Origin: Phytophthora quininea
Lineage: Eukaryota; Oomycota; Peronosporomycetes; Peronosporales; Peronosporaceae
Length of the DNA stretch: 63,090 bases
Reading direction: 5' to 3'
Assembly: GCA_011947345.1 (NCBI GenBank)
Contig: JAAVTG010000737.1
Location: 1 to 63,090, forward strand
Below the pieces are notes generated by a model. That model worked only from the letters and a program-made list of their open reading frames with translations, did not search any database and was not told the origin of the DNA. Below are positions 23,799-34,252 of this stretch, piece by piece. The position numbers were made by a program, and so were the translations under genes. The stretch's first letter is position 1. Each line of letters opens with the position of its first letter.

Positions 23799-24079
23799 GC
23801 GCGCCGAACGAACACTTCAACAATCGGTTTCGGCGGGGATACCGGGTCCCGCAGGTCGAGCTCAGCACGCCTGTATGGTCGCGGCGCGGCGACGTGCACC
23901 GCCGCATCAACTTGTGCGTCGCTGGAACGTGTCGGCGGTCGCGAGCGGATGAGTGCAGGCAACGTGCAACGGGTGCCAAGCAGCAGCAGCGGCAACGTCA
24001 GTTCTCAATTCGCGTCGAGTGCATCAAGTCAAGTCAACGTCAACGTCAACGTCCCCGCTCAACTCAAGCTCCGTCCGCC

Positions 24080-24202
24080 ATGTTCGACCAGCTGAAGCAC
24101 GTCGTGTCTCGCCCTGCCGAGAAGCAGCGCTCGGCCTCGCTGTCCACGGACAACAAGGACCCGTCCACGGCGTTCGAGCGATCGGGCTGGGTGTACATCT
24201 AA
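24080..24202 (+). CDS. Microprotein family, right-arm copy (40 residues)
   Basis: Same 40-residue frame as the left arm (MFDQLKHVVSRP to AFERSGWVYI), on the plus strand because the arm is inverted. The two copies keep the same protein although the arms differ elsewhere by substitutions, but the arms are young enough that this alone does not prove selection. Its 3' side runs on into the duplicated ABC 3' region. Function unknown. Confidence 0.6.
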   Translation: MFDQLKHVVSRPAEKQRSASLSTDNKDPSTAFERSGWVYI

Positions 24203-24421
24203 ATTCAAAGACAAGCTAACTTACTGCCAAGCGGACGTCGACAAGAGCAAGTGGGAGCCGAGAAGAAGAACAGCCTCGCTGTGGTCCGTCTGGCGTCGTG
24301 TACCGATATTTATGTGCAAGACGAGGAACTGTAGTGGTCGCAAGAATCGACCATCGAAATAATGCAGCCTCATGTTACCGAGTTTAGTTGTTGAATGGTG
24401 TTTGCTGTGGCTGCTCCTTTC

Positions 24422-24567
24422 CTATGCCGCTACGGTCTGCTGCTCGACCATGCCGCGGTAGATGCCGTCGGGCTTCCGCATCAGCTCGTCGTGGCGGCCT
24501 AGCTCCACGATGGCGCCATCCCGCGTCACCGCAATCACGTCCGCCTTCCGAATCGTCGAAAGCCGAT
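24422..24567 (-). pseudogene. Duplicated 3' end of the ABCB transporter
   Basis: The reverse strand encodes the last 48 or so codons of NBD2 after the H-loop (from [13 protein letters not shown] to the C-terminus) followed by a TAG stop instead of TAA. There is no 5' part, so this is a fragment carried by the right arm of the inverted repeat. Outside it the sequence is unrelated. Confidence 0.88.
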
Positions 24568-24617
24568 CGCCTCTTCAAATAGCTGCGAAACAGATCCGCT
24601 GAACCACCTGGCAAGCG

Positions 24618-25258
24618 ATGGTTCGAGTCAAGGTGCGCGTGTTCACGTTTCCGTCCGATCCAAGGCAGCAGAATTCCTATGTGGTTGGCACCATTGAGGT
24701 GGAGATGCGTAGCTCCGTCGAACGCCTTAAGCGTTTTTGCAACTCTACATAACTATTGCTTGTCCTTATCTTGCAGGGCGGTCTCTTACCTGTTGTAGGA
24801 ATGGTCAGCTTAGACGAGAAGGAAGTCGCGACGATCACGTTTGCTCAACTGCGTCCTCGTATCGAGTTATTGCAGACGAAAGACATGATTCGACGCAGCG
24901 TCATGTTCCAAGAGGTGCTGGCACTCATCGCTGTGTCTGCGAATCCGCACGGCTGGCCAGCAAACGCCATGCAGACGTACTGGTTCGGTCATTTCACCGA
25001 TGAAAACGAAGGAATACCCCGCGTCATCGCAGTAGGTTCCTCATTCCTCTTGTTGATCGTTGATACTTTCACTCACTTTTTCTTCCGTAGGCGTCCGATG
25101 AAGCCCTCCCTATCAGCCAGTTCTTAAACATGACAACGTCCAGGCAAACCGGCGATCTGATCCTCGTCCCGCAGACCCAACTGGGTCCTGTTTGCGAGCA
25201 GTGTTGCCAAGGCTGCACGTTGTGTCCGCCGATTCCGACCAAGCAGCAAAGCTCCTGA
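24618..25258 (+). CDS. Unrecognised conserved-looking protein with Cys-rich C-terminus
   Basis: ATG 24618 (MVRVKVRVFTFPSDPRQQ). Likely exons are about 24618-24732, 24777-25031 and 25091-25258. The last junction is in phase; the first needs either a one-base indel or a different donor. About 210 residues: a beta-rich start (VVGTIEVEMRSSVERLK), a helical middle (FAQLRPRIELLQTKDMIRR, then NPHGWPANAMQTYWFGHF) and a C-terminus with CEQCCQGCTLC, which could bind metal. Not assigned to a family. Its upstream region is only about 50 bases of native DNA before the inverted-repeat arm, so the duplication probably supplied or disturbed its promoter. Confidence 0.6.
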
Positions 25259-25279
25259 AGCCACAGTATATTTCGTCTG

Positions 25280-25597
25280 TTACTGGTTGCCGTCTCCCAC
25301 CACCTTGGCGTTGACACCTCCGTGCATTGGTGGGGGCGGCTGGGCGGCATTTCTTCCTACTTCCACGCTCCAGTTGGGCGATCCTGGATGCAGTTTAGCA
25401 TACTGGGAGAGCTCTGTGATGCCAGCGCGTACCGACGCCAATTCCTCGCGGATCTTCTGCGTGTCGGTCAGCGACTTGTTAGCATGGAACTCCGTCTTGA
25501 TGTCGCGGATGATCGAGTCGCGCTTGATGCTCGGGTAGTGCTGCGCCAGCTTGAGGATGCGGCGGTACATACGCAGCACCTCCTTGCTCTCAGCCAT
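25280..25597 (-). CDS. LYR-motif (Complex1_LYR) protein
   Basis: Intact, 105 residues. The N-terminal half has the LYR-family pattern VLRMYRRILKLAQHYPS (LYR variant MYR), then a basic helix SIIRDIKTEFHANKSLTD. LYR proteins bind acyl-ACP and act in mitochondrial Fe-S cluster, complex assembly or translation. The last 40 residues are Pro/Gly-rich (AAQPPPPMHGG) and not part of the domain. It overlaps no gene and ends about 20 bases from the convergent 24618 gene. A CCAAT core lies at 25629. Which LYR subfamily is unclear. Confidence 0.78.
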   Translation of the reverse strand: MAESKEVLRMYRRILKLAQHYPSIKRDSIIRDIKTEFHANKSLTDTQKIREELASVRAGITELSQYAKLHPGSPNWSVEVGRNAAQPPPPMHGGVNAKVVGDGNQ

Positions 25598-25841
25598 CGC
25601 TGCTCAAATGTAATATTCCACGTTTTCAGCCAATGAGGATCGTTATTTATGGATCGAAGCTCACTATTCAATCGGACAGCGTCGAGTGACTTGAGCTCCT
25701 CGTTGTGTCCACTGCGTCGCTCTAACGAGGCCTCCCGCCCCCGTTCCCCTGTCTAGCCCGCTTCTTCGTCCCCTCCTGCACGTGCCTATCTATTGTATCT
25801 ACCTCCATATCTATTTAACTCGCCTACACTCGCTCGCTATC

Positions 25842-28074
25842 ATGAGGTGCGTGTCTGTGAGTCAGTTAGTGGCTGTTACAGGCGAATTCTTAGCGATCTG
25901 TGGCTCTGCAACAGGAGTAATAGCAGTCGCAACAACGGCAATGGCGGCAGTGGACGTCGCGGACCTCGTAGAGAGCAGGTACGACCTGGAGATGCCGCTA
26001 AAGATGAGGAAGATCTTGGGACGCTAAATGTGGGTTGATATTGTCCTCTTGCAGAAGAAAAACATGGACTATGAAGCGCGTGCCACCCGAAACGGAGTGT
26101 CTGCGAACCATCTGCTCAACTTTACCCTGCCTGAGCGTGAAAGGCAAGTGTACCACCACCAAAAGAAGAAGAAAAGCTCGACGCCGCGCACTCAAAGCGA
26201 GTATCTTCACGCCAAGTGAGTTAAAAGTATTGATCTGCTTGGATTACAGAAGACTAATAGCGATATCGATCTGGATGTAGCTACCGCTTTGTGATTTCTC
26301 CACTGGAGCCGGACGCTGTGGTGCCGACGTGGGATCTCGAAGCGCTCACGGAATGTAAGTGGACGATCTTTGTCGGGTTGATTGCTTCTGGAGCATCTAA
26401 TTTATGGATATCTTGTATTTTAGGGACCTCGGTCGAGCAGGTGTTGCTGTGGTATGATGATGAAAGCCCGCAGACCTGCCCAATCTGTATGGACACTTTT
26501 CGAGCACCGAAGATCACGAAATGCGGCCATATTTTCTGGTACGGATGAACAAATCGCCTGATCATTTGACTTTTACTGTAAACTGACTTCTACATATCTT
26601 TTCAGCTGGCCGTGCATTCTGCGGTATTTGTCGATGACGGACAAATACTGGCGACGCTGCCCAATGTGTTTTGAGTCCGTTCAAAGGCCATTTGCGCAGC
26701 GTGCAACTGCAGCAGCTTCAGCTCCCGCCTCACGTCGGATCTGATGTGACGTTCCAGTTTCTCGAGCGCCCTAAGTCCATCTTGTTCCCGCAACTGCGCG
26801 TTCTTTCGCCTAAAGATGATGCGAGTACGGAATCTTTGTCATCGAGTTCTCCTGAAGCTGTTGCTTTTGCTGAACGCAAGCGCACGCGGAAGCTACCAAG
26901 TGTAAATGATGTGGATGCCAAGTATTCGCGCATCTTGGAGTCGACTCCTGAATACCTGAAGGAGCTGTTGTACTCCGAAATGCGCGATCTAGAGTCTATG
27001 GATGCCGAATTCCGAAGCAGTGGCGATGTAGACAGTCTCCCATTTGTAGAGGAAGCCATGCGCAATACCTCCGGCAGACTCTCCAAAAGTGGCGACTTTG
27101 CTCACGGCACTCATGGCGGTGGCCATCACGCTGCCACCTCAGGTGAGGCCACAAAGAGAACACCTCAGCGTGAGGCTGGCTCTGACCGTGGCAGTGACGC
27201 GTACTCGTTCTACCAAATTGCCGACGGAACTTACGTTGTTTTACATCCGCTGAACATGAAGTGTCTGCTAAAAGAGTACTCCGACGAGCACCAGCACGAG
27301 TTAGAAAGCGATGACGATGCTCATCAGAAAGAGTTGGAGGCAGCGTGGACGCAGGAATCTTCATCGGCAAGCTCGGAGCCACTACCTCATGATCGCTATC
27401 ACCTGCTGCCTGAAAAGATCCACGGTCGCGTACTCGACATCGAGCACGTCGTCATGGACGAAGAAGCGCAGAAACGTTATCGCTTTCTGAGCCATTTGCC
27501 GCGCTTTTGCGACTTCTACATCTGTGAGCTTGACCTCACGTCTCAGTTATCAACGTCGACACTTAACTGTTTCCGCAACGAGTTGAAGAAGCGAGCCAAG
27601 CAGAGAAAGCACAAACTCAAGCAGCAGAACACTGCAACGCCGTCGTCTCCGATTTACAAGAGCAATGCCGCGGCTTTTTCCTTGGAAGAGGAAGGCATGT
27701 CATGGCCCGCTTTGGAGCAAGCACTGGCTGAGAGCTTGAACGATGTCGCTCTTGCTGGAACGGAGCAGGCGGACTTCGAGTACGACCACCACGCAGCGTT
27801 ATCTCCGGCGTCTCTGTACTCGGCGGACGAAGAGAAGTCGTTTGCTCGTGTGACTGAGAACTCTGGGTATTTCCCAGCGCTGGGCTCGGCACCAAGTGAA
27901 TCTCACGAGCACACTTCTCACGACGTCGTAGGCTTCGACTCGCCGTCTGCTTGGGGAACCGCTAATCCGTCCACGAGTCCACCAGCCTGGGAGCTGAAGA
28001 AGAGTGGCAAGAAGAAAGGAGGCAAGAAAGGTGTCTCTGTATTCTCGACGTCGCAGCGCCGATCCTATCGCTAG
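25842..28074 (+). CDS. RNF10-like RING-finger protein
   Basis: A likely five-base first coding exon (ATGAG) at 25842, a GT-AG intron to 25912, then several short exons to about 26665 and one long exon to 28074. The early part is Asn/Gly/Arg-rich (SRNNGNGGSGRRG), followed by HLLNFTLPER and YRFVISPLEPD as in RNF10. The C3HC4 RING reads CPICMDTFRAPKITKCGHIF, then CWPCILRYLSM and CPMC. After it comes a one-base shift near 26680, then HLRSVQLQQLQLP and a long acidic region. The C-terminus is Lys-rich (KKSGKKKGGKKG). RNF10 proteins are ubiquitin ligases acting on stalled 40S ribosomes in animals; the same role here is inferred. About 650 residues. Confidence 0.82.
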
Positions 28075-28229
28075 ATGTACATTGGCAAAGCAGCTTGCTT
28101 CAACCTGTACACAATGTGTACACCAATGAACCCATAATGTTTTAACAACAAGATCTTTTCGATCTTCTCTGCTTGGTGGTCACTCTTCGATTCCCCTGCA
28201 AGACCCAAGACCTCCAAGATCTCCAAGCC

Positions 28230-28831
28230 ATGACAAACATTGCCATTATCTATTACTCGACGTACACCCATATCGCCACGATGGCCGAGTCCATCAAGGC
28301 CGGCATCGAGTCGGTGGACGGCGTGACCGCCGAGATCTACCAAGTGCACGAGACACTGCCCGACGAGATCCTCACCAAGATGCACGCCCCGCCCAAGAAG
28401 GACCACCCGGAAGCCACCCCGACGTCATCAAGAACGCGGACGGCGTGCTGTTCGGCATCCCCACGCGCTTCGGCAGCCTGCCGGCGCAGGTCAAGGCGCT
28501 GTTTGATGCCTGTGGCGGTCTGTGGCAGGCCGGCGCGCTTGTGGGGAAGCCCGCCGGTATCTTCTTCAGTACCGGCACTCCTGGCGGCGGCCAGGAGACC
28601 ACCGCCTTCACGGCTCTGACGTTCCTGGCCCACCAGGGCATGACGTTCGTGCCGCTTGGGTACCGCAGCCCGCTGCTCTTCAACATGGACGAGATCCACG
28701 GCGGATCTCCGTGGGGAGCCGGCACGCTCGCTGGGGCCGACGGCTCTCGCCAGCCCAGTCAACTGGAGCTGGATGTGGCCAAGAAGCAAGGCGAGTCCTT
28801 CGCGGAAGTGGCCAAGAAGCTGTCGGCCTAA
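28230..28831 (+). CDS. NAD(P)H:quinone oxidoreductase, WrbA/flavodoxin-like
   Basis: FMN-dependent two-electron reduction of quinones. About 200 residues from ATG 28230 ([20 protein letters not shown]). Flavin-binding loop [41 protein letters not shown] and [20 protein letters not shown] are all WrbA signatures. A lost C near 28418 breaks the frame after KKDHPEA (the next frame gives [11 protein letters not shown]). No introns, no targeting signal; cytosolic or membrane-peripheral by family. Confidence 0.92.
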
Positions 28832-29002
28832 GCAAGCAGCAGTATGCGTGTTCTGCACTTCAAGTTGTGGTAATTCGTAGCCATTTCAATCACGTTAATG
28901 CATTGACTTAGTTGAGAAGTGGGCAGAGAGCGTAAGGGTGCCAAAAGTATCTTGGTTTCACTATGCTACAAGTTGCAAAGCCAATAGTTCGTTTCCTGCC
29001 TG

Positions 29003-31281
29003 ATGGAGTCGTTCATCGAGCCGTCGTCGGCCTACGTGCCGCCGGAGGCCGTGGCGCTCTTCAACTCGGTGGGCTACACCTTCGTGGGGCTGGCCATCGG
29101 CCTCATCGCCTTCCTCTGCATGCGCAAGTTCCTGTTCTACCTCACGTGGCGCAGCTTCCGCGACGGGCCCTACGTCGTGGGCCAACACCAATGGAGACCT
29201 GGCAATCTTGCCGGGTATGTTACCGATACTACTTGTAACATGTAAACACACGTGTACTCACAATATCTGTGTGCTGTCTGCAGGCCGCAGTGGTGCAATG
29301 TGTGCCAGAACATCGTCTACGGCATCCGCAGCTACGTGGTCAAGTGCGATATCTGCGGCATGTACGCACACGCGCAGTGTGCGGCCACCACCATGCGCTA
29401 CAAGGGCGTGGCTGGGCCTGCAGCCCTTGCGTCGCCGTCGCCACTGCCTCTTGCTCCTTCCTGTGCCTGCAGAGCTGCGGGTATGTTCATGCCGCCAACT
29501 TTACGATCTCAAGAAGACAAAGTGGACGAACGGTTGGCGCCGCCTCCACATGGCCACATGTGGATCAAAGGTAATATTGATCCGATGGATACCTGCTCGC
29601 TGTGCGGGCTCTTCTGTGGAAGTATCTTGGCTCTCTCCGGTCTCAAGTGTTCCTGGTGCCATGTGCGCGTCCATGAAGAGTGTTTCCAACAGGCTCTGGC
29701 TCGAGCTCACAAGCCACCGCTGCTCAGACGCTGTGATTTGGGACCACACGCTAATCTTATTCTACCTCCGTCATGTGTGATGCTACACGAACCCCAGTCG
29801 ATTGCAAGTAAATCGCAGCGAGCACTTAATTCGGTACGCAGTGCAGCGCACATGGCAGTGTCCAAGATGTCCAATATCCGACTACGACGCGGTGTTGGAG
29901 AGCCGCCTCCTACTCCTCCGTCAAGCGGACGCGACATGGCGTCAACTGGCTGGGAAAACGCTCTTGCTGCTGCTTCTAACGCTGTTTCGATGGCGAATGG
30001 ACTGCCGTTCGATCTGCTGGAGATCCCCAAGGAGACAACGCCACTGCTAGTGTTCATTAACAGCCGCAGTGGCGGGAAAATGGGCTTGCATGTGCTGCGA
30101 CTAGTCCGCAAGTGGCTGAATCCTCTGCAAGTCTACGATCTATCGCATCAAAGCCCCATGGAGCCATTGCGCCGTTTTCTTGGACTGCCACGACTGCGTA
30201 TTCTGGTATGTGGTGGTGACGGCACTGTAGGATGGATCTTAAGCGCCTTGGACGAAATCTGTCCGTCTCGACAGCCGCCAATTGCTGTTTTGCCATTGGG
30301 AACAGGCAACGACTTGGCGCGTGCTTGGTTGGGGTGCTGGGTTCTCAACCCCGCCGATGTCAGCGAAGTACTCACGGAGGTGGAAGCTGCACATGTGAGT
30401 CTTCTGGATCGCTGGCAGGTAAATATTGGGAATTCCCAAAAGCGTGTTGTGTTGAACAACTATCTGGGTGTCGGTGTGGACGCCCAAGTAGCTCTCGAGT
30501 TCCACGAACAGCGTGAACGTTCGCCAGGGTTGTTCATGAGCCAATTCGTCAACAAGCTCTGGTACAGCCAGTTTGGCGCCAAGAACTTCCTCGTCCGAAC
30601 ATGTGCCGGACTACCGGAGAAGATTGTTTTAGTATGTGATGGCAAGCGCATCGCATTGCCTGAAGGCACGGAGGGGTCATTCTACTCAATATTAACAGCT
30701 ATGGGGGCGGATCAAAGCTTTGGCATGACGACTCCGAATCCGACAGTGACGACTCGGACTCGGCTAGTGAAACGGATGACGACGAGCGCAGTCGCGCCAG
30801 TAGCATCGACAGCATTGAACCTAACATGCGCTTCGGTCCGTCGTCTCCTCACGATGGACTACTGGATGTAGTCGCCGTGTATGGCACGCTGCATCTCGGC
30901 CAAATGCAAGTAGGTTTGTCTAAGGCAGTACGACTTTGCCAGGCCAAGTCAGTGAGTTTGACGTTGAAGGAGACACTTCCTGTCCAGATTGACGGCGAAC
31001 CGTGGCTACAGAACGCTGCTGAAATGGACATTTCGTTCTTACAGCAAGCCTTCATGCTTAGCCGCACTGTTGAGGAGCGTGACGTGGTGACCAAGAAGGT
31101 TGGTGAGGTGCTAGACTGGGCTGAGACCACGCATGTGATTTCGTCTCGCCAGCGCGATGTATTGTTGGCTGAGATCGCACGCCGTGTTGCTGACACGGCC
31201 ACCCATGGACGGTCTAGTTCTAGAGTGTTGATGACGACTAATAGCCGTGAGAGACATTCGTTCGTGATGACAGATCGGTAA
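29003..31281 (+). CDS. Diacylglycerol kinase, epsilon-like architecture
   Basis: Phosphorylates diacylglycerol to phosphatidic acid. From ATG 29003: an N-terminal membrane helix (LFNSVGYTFVGLAIGLIAFL), then two C1 domains (HQWRPGNL/PQWCNVCQ...CDICGMYAHAQC and HMWIKGNIDPMDTCSLC...CSWCHVRVHEEC), then the catalytic domain with LLVFINSRSGGKMG, VCGGDGTVGWIL and AVLPLGTGNDLAR, and the accessory domain (NYLGVGVDAQVAL). A TM helix plus two C1 domains is the DGK-epsilon plan. An intron lies at about 29211-29280. Frame problems occur near 29410-29500 and a G loss near 30675; after that the frame gives NINSYGGGSKLWHDDSESD and a Ser/Asp loop. The stop is at 31281. About 720 residues. Confidence 0.92.
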
Positions 31282-31332
31282 GTATCTTGCAGATGTATGT
31301 TAGAATCAGATTGTATAGACATATTTTTCATG

Positions 31333-32675
31333 TTAGTTCTCTTCGGTGTTGGACGCTGTCTGGTGTAGCAGCATCTTCTCGATGAACTGGTCGATATCGC
31401 CGTCAAGCACGAGTGACGTGTTGGTTTCCGAGTAGTTTGTTCGATGGTCCTTCACTAACTGGTACGGATGCAGCACGTACGACCGGATCTGGTTGCCCCA
31501 GGCATTATCTCCTAGACCCTGCGCGAACTGCTGCCTCTTCCTCGCTTGCTCCTCGATTTCACGTTGGTAGAGTTTGGCCTGCAACATGGCCATCGCTTCT
31601 GCTTTGTTACGGTGCTGCGATCGATCCGATTGACTTTGCACCACGATCCCCGTAGGCAAGTGCGTGATTCGAATGGCACTGTCCGTCGTGTTCACATGTT
31701 GGCCACCCGGACCAGACGATCGGAACGTATCAATGCGTAGGTCTTTGGTCGAAATCTCAATTTGCTCCTTGGAGTCGCTTGCAGGAGCCATGGGATACAC
31801 ACGGACTTGTGCAAAAGACGTGCCTCCTCCCAGCGCTATCGAAGGGCGAAATACGCACCAAGCGATGCACTCCGGCCTCGCTCTTGCCCACCCGTACGCA
31901 TACGCTCCATCTAGCCGCAACACTACCGAGCGGAATCCCGCTTCGTCGCCCGCAGACTCGTCCACCGTCTGAACTAGAAATCCTCGCCCTTCACCCCACC
32001 TCGCGTACATTCTCGCTAGCATGGCCGTCCAATCACAGCTGTCAGTACCTCCGGCACCAGCTTGGATCTCTAGGAAGCATGAGCGTGCGTCGCTCTCATG
32101 GGAAAGCAGCAATTCCAATCGGAGTTGCTGCGCGTCCGATCGTACTTCAGCCATGGCGCTCTCGCAGTCTCGAGCCATAGACTCGTCCTCTTCCTCCATC
32201 GCTAAGACGTACAGCTCCTTGGTATCTAGAAATCTGCGTTGAAGGTCTTGAGATCGAGTCTGTCGCGACTCCAATGCTGCCAGTTGCTGTACCACTGCCG
32301 CTGCACGGGTTGCATCGTCCCAAAGGTTGGGTTCTGCTGCTTGGACGCGCAGTTCATCCAGCTCCTTCTTGGCATTGGCAGCCATCACCACGTCATGGAT
32401 CACTGCAATCTCCTGCTGGGCTTGCTCTGCCGAGTCTGTGAAGGATCCGTCGCTTGGGGGCCTTCCTTGGTGGCAAAAGATCGAATCGAGCGTGGGATCG
32501 ATGGACTTAAGGCCACGTTGCAAGAAAACCGATGCGCGTACGATGGTGTCACTTGGTTCACAGCTGAACACATGACTTGGCGTGCTGGAGCATAAGTTTC
32601 TGCTGCGACTAACGCCCTAGGGGCTACGCACGAGCCGCTTACACGCGCATATCTGGGCAGGAATCGGCGCATCAT
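31333..32675 (-). CDS. Mitochondrial peptide chain release factor 2
   Basis: Ends translation at UAA/UGA. The GGQ motif (SSGPGGQHVNTTDSAIRITH) and the C-terminal basic region (SDRSQHRNKAEAMAMLQ) are intact. The likely presequence is in the frame starting at 32675 (MMRRFLPRYARVSG ... IRSFATKEG), joined by a one-base shift near 32430 to the body (DSAEQAQQEIAVIHDVV). The long frame hides a second problem: at about 31815-31905 it is open but out of register, and the conserved segment with the codon-recognition tripeptide SPF (GVHRLVRISPFDSAGRRH) is in another frame, bounded by one- and two-base losses. UGA as a mitochondrial stop fits the standard code used by oomycete mitochondria. Confidence 0.9.
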
Positions 32676-32762
32676 TTCTGAGGTGCAAAATGGAACTCTG
32701 ACTTCATAATATTCAATTTGATAGTATCATGAAGTTGAAATTACCTTCAACTTTGACTCGTT

Positions 32763-34172
32763 CTACCGCTTCGGCGAGGCGAAGAGAGGGAAGCGGATGG
32801 TGCTTTGGTTCGCGACGAGAACTTCATCGTCCACGAGACGTGGCAGGAAATCGGTCTCGACGTCGTACTCGTAGAAGCGTCCACCAGGTTCACACAGCTC
32901 CAACACCATCGGCGACGCCTTGGCACCGAACACATTTCCCCAAAGCAGCAGACTTTTCAAGCGACATCCAGCCTCAGAATTCTGCGGTCTCAAACAAGCT
33001 GCTGCCAGCGTCGCTACGCCTTCGTCAGTGAGCGACGTAGAGCAGAGTGACAATACTTCCAACGGTGACGACATGTTGGCTTTCAATACCAAAGCGAAGG
33101 CCTTAGCACCGACATCTCCGATCCGGTTAGCGGTTAGATCGAACTCGCTCAGTGTCGGGTGACGAAGCAGAAGCGCTGCTAGTGAAGATGCCCCCGTGCT
33201 GCCGATCCGATTGGCACGTAGCACGAGTCTCCGAAGCGTGCGGTTGTCCAGCAACCGCTCGGCTAAGACCTGCGCCCCGTCGTCCGTGATCTGCTGCTTG
33301 CTCAGACTAAGACTTGTGAGCACACGATTCACTTGCAGCATCTTGCCAATGTACTGGATGGCTTCCTCATCTTTTGAACGAATGACGGGGTTGTCGAGAT
33401 TCAGCGACTGGAGGCTGCGGTTTCCACGCAACGCTTGAGCAATGGCGATCAAGTTGGACACGTCCAATTCGGTGTTGCCGAGGTCAAGTTCCTGTAATTG
33501 GCACGTACTGGAGGTCAGCAGCGAGGCAACGGCGTGGCCGCCTGCAGGACCCAGCGGGTTACTGTTCAAATTCAGTCGGAGAAGCGGTGACGATGAACCT
33601 GCAGTAGTGAGAGCGCTGCAGAGCAACCGACAACTTTCACTGCCGATCCGATTGCCTTGGAGATTGATCTCGGCAATCTCACACAAGTACGCAGGCGTCG
33701 GCTGCAGAAGTCGACCGAGGCTTGACGCTGTGTCCAAAGCGAATTCATGTTCGTCACGTGGAGTGTTTTCGTCTTCTTCACCGTTGTAGTCGTCTGGTGC
33801 ACTGTCCGACACTTCAAACTCTCCGAGGTGGTTGTAACGCAGATCCAGCCCCACTAGTCCAGGGACGTGGCTTTTGAGCAGCGTGTTGACGAGAGCGACG
33901 AGCTGGATGTTGCGGAGACGGTGGTGGAATCCTTCACGCGTATTTCCCGTTAGAACGAGCGTTGCTTGGTGTTCTGCTCTCTCCTGCTTGGATTCCGCTA
34001 CAGCGCGTCGTGCAGCCAGAGCTTGTGCCGTCGCTTGGAAATTGCTACCAAGCTCGTCGTCGTCTGCGGATGGGAAGAACGCTGCGACGCGGGCAATCAC
34101 GTCTCGGCGAGCGATGATCCCCAACTGGAGACTCTCCATCTCGTAGTTGTGCGTGAAGTCTCGTAGCGACAT
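32763..34172 (-). CDS. Leucine-rich repeat protein (RNI-like, NOD/LRRC34 type)
   Basis: Intact single exon, about 470 residues from ATG 34172 (MSLRDFTHNYEMESLQ). After a helical N-terminus come at least eight RNI-type repeats of 27-29 residues (examples LVGLDLRYNHLGE, LLRLNLNSNPLGPAGG, LQELDLGNTELD, LRRLVLRANRIGSTG, LSEFDLTANRIGDVG). No signal peptide, membrane helix, NACHT or kinase is visible, so it is probably a cytosolic adaptor. It is divergent from the MORN gene with 80 bases between starts. Function unknown. Confidence 0.85.
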   Translation of the reverse strand: MSLRDFTHNYEMESLQLGIIARRDVIARVAAFFPSADDDELGSNFQATAQALAARRAVAESKQERAEHQATLVLTGNTREGFHHRLRNIQLVALVNTLLKSHVPGLVGLDLRYNHLGEFEVSDSAPDDYNGEEDENTPRDEHEFALDTASSLGRLLQPTPAYLCEIAEINLQGNRIGSESCRLLCSALTTAGSSSPLLRLNLNSNPLGPAGGHAVASLLTSSTCQLQELDLGNTELDVSNLIAIAQALRGNRSLQSLNLDNPVIRSKDEEAIQYIGKMLQVNRVLTSLSLSKQQITDDGAQVLAERLLDNRTLRRLVLRANRIGSTGASSLAALLLRHPTLSEFDLTANRIGDVGAKAFALVLKANMSSPLEVLSLCSTSLTDEGVATLAAACLRPQNSEAGCRLKSLLLWGNVFGAKASPMVLELCEPGGRFYEYDVETDFLPRLVDDEVLVANQSTIRFPLFASPKR

Positions 34173-34252
34173 CGTTCGGAGCTGATGAGACCGTCGGTGC
34201 CAAGTCGGACAAGCCGGTAGTGAAGCGACGCGGCCGTTCAAAGCCACACACG

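Larger units (their letters stand above)
23157..24567. repeat. Right arm of the large inverted repeat
   Basis: Reverse-complement copy of 20921-22321. The outer end (AGCCGAT at 24561-24567) abuts CGCCTCTTC and lies about 50 bases upstream of the next start codon (24618). It contains the mirror microprotein (24080-24202) and a truncated copy of the ABC transporter 3' end. A few extra bases (GGCCCCGC region near 23190) distinguish it from the left arm. Confidence 0.93.

Noticed and set aside
20921..24567. Inverted repeat as a fold-back sequencing artefact
   Set aside because: A fold-back would give near-perfect arms and a tiny spacer. Here arms have substitutions and indels, and the spacer is unique with its own paralogue. 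It still deserves a read-level check.
31279..31296. An intron at the end of diacylglycerol kinase (GTAAGT...TTGCAG)
   Set aside because: The interval would be about 18 bases. The TAA inside GTAAGT is taken as the stop.
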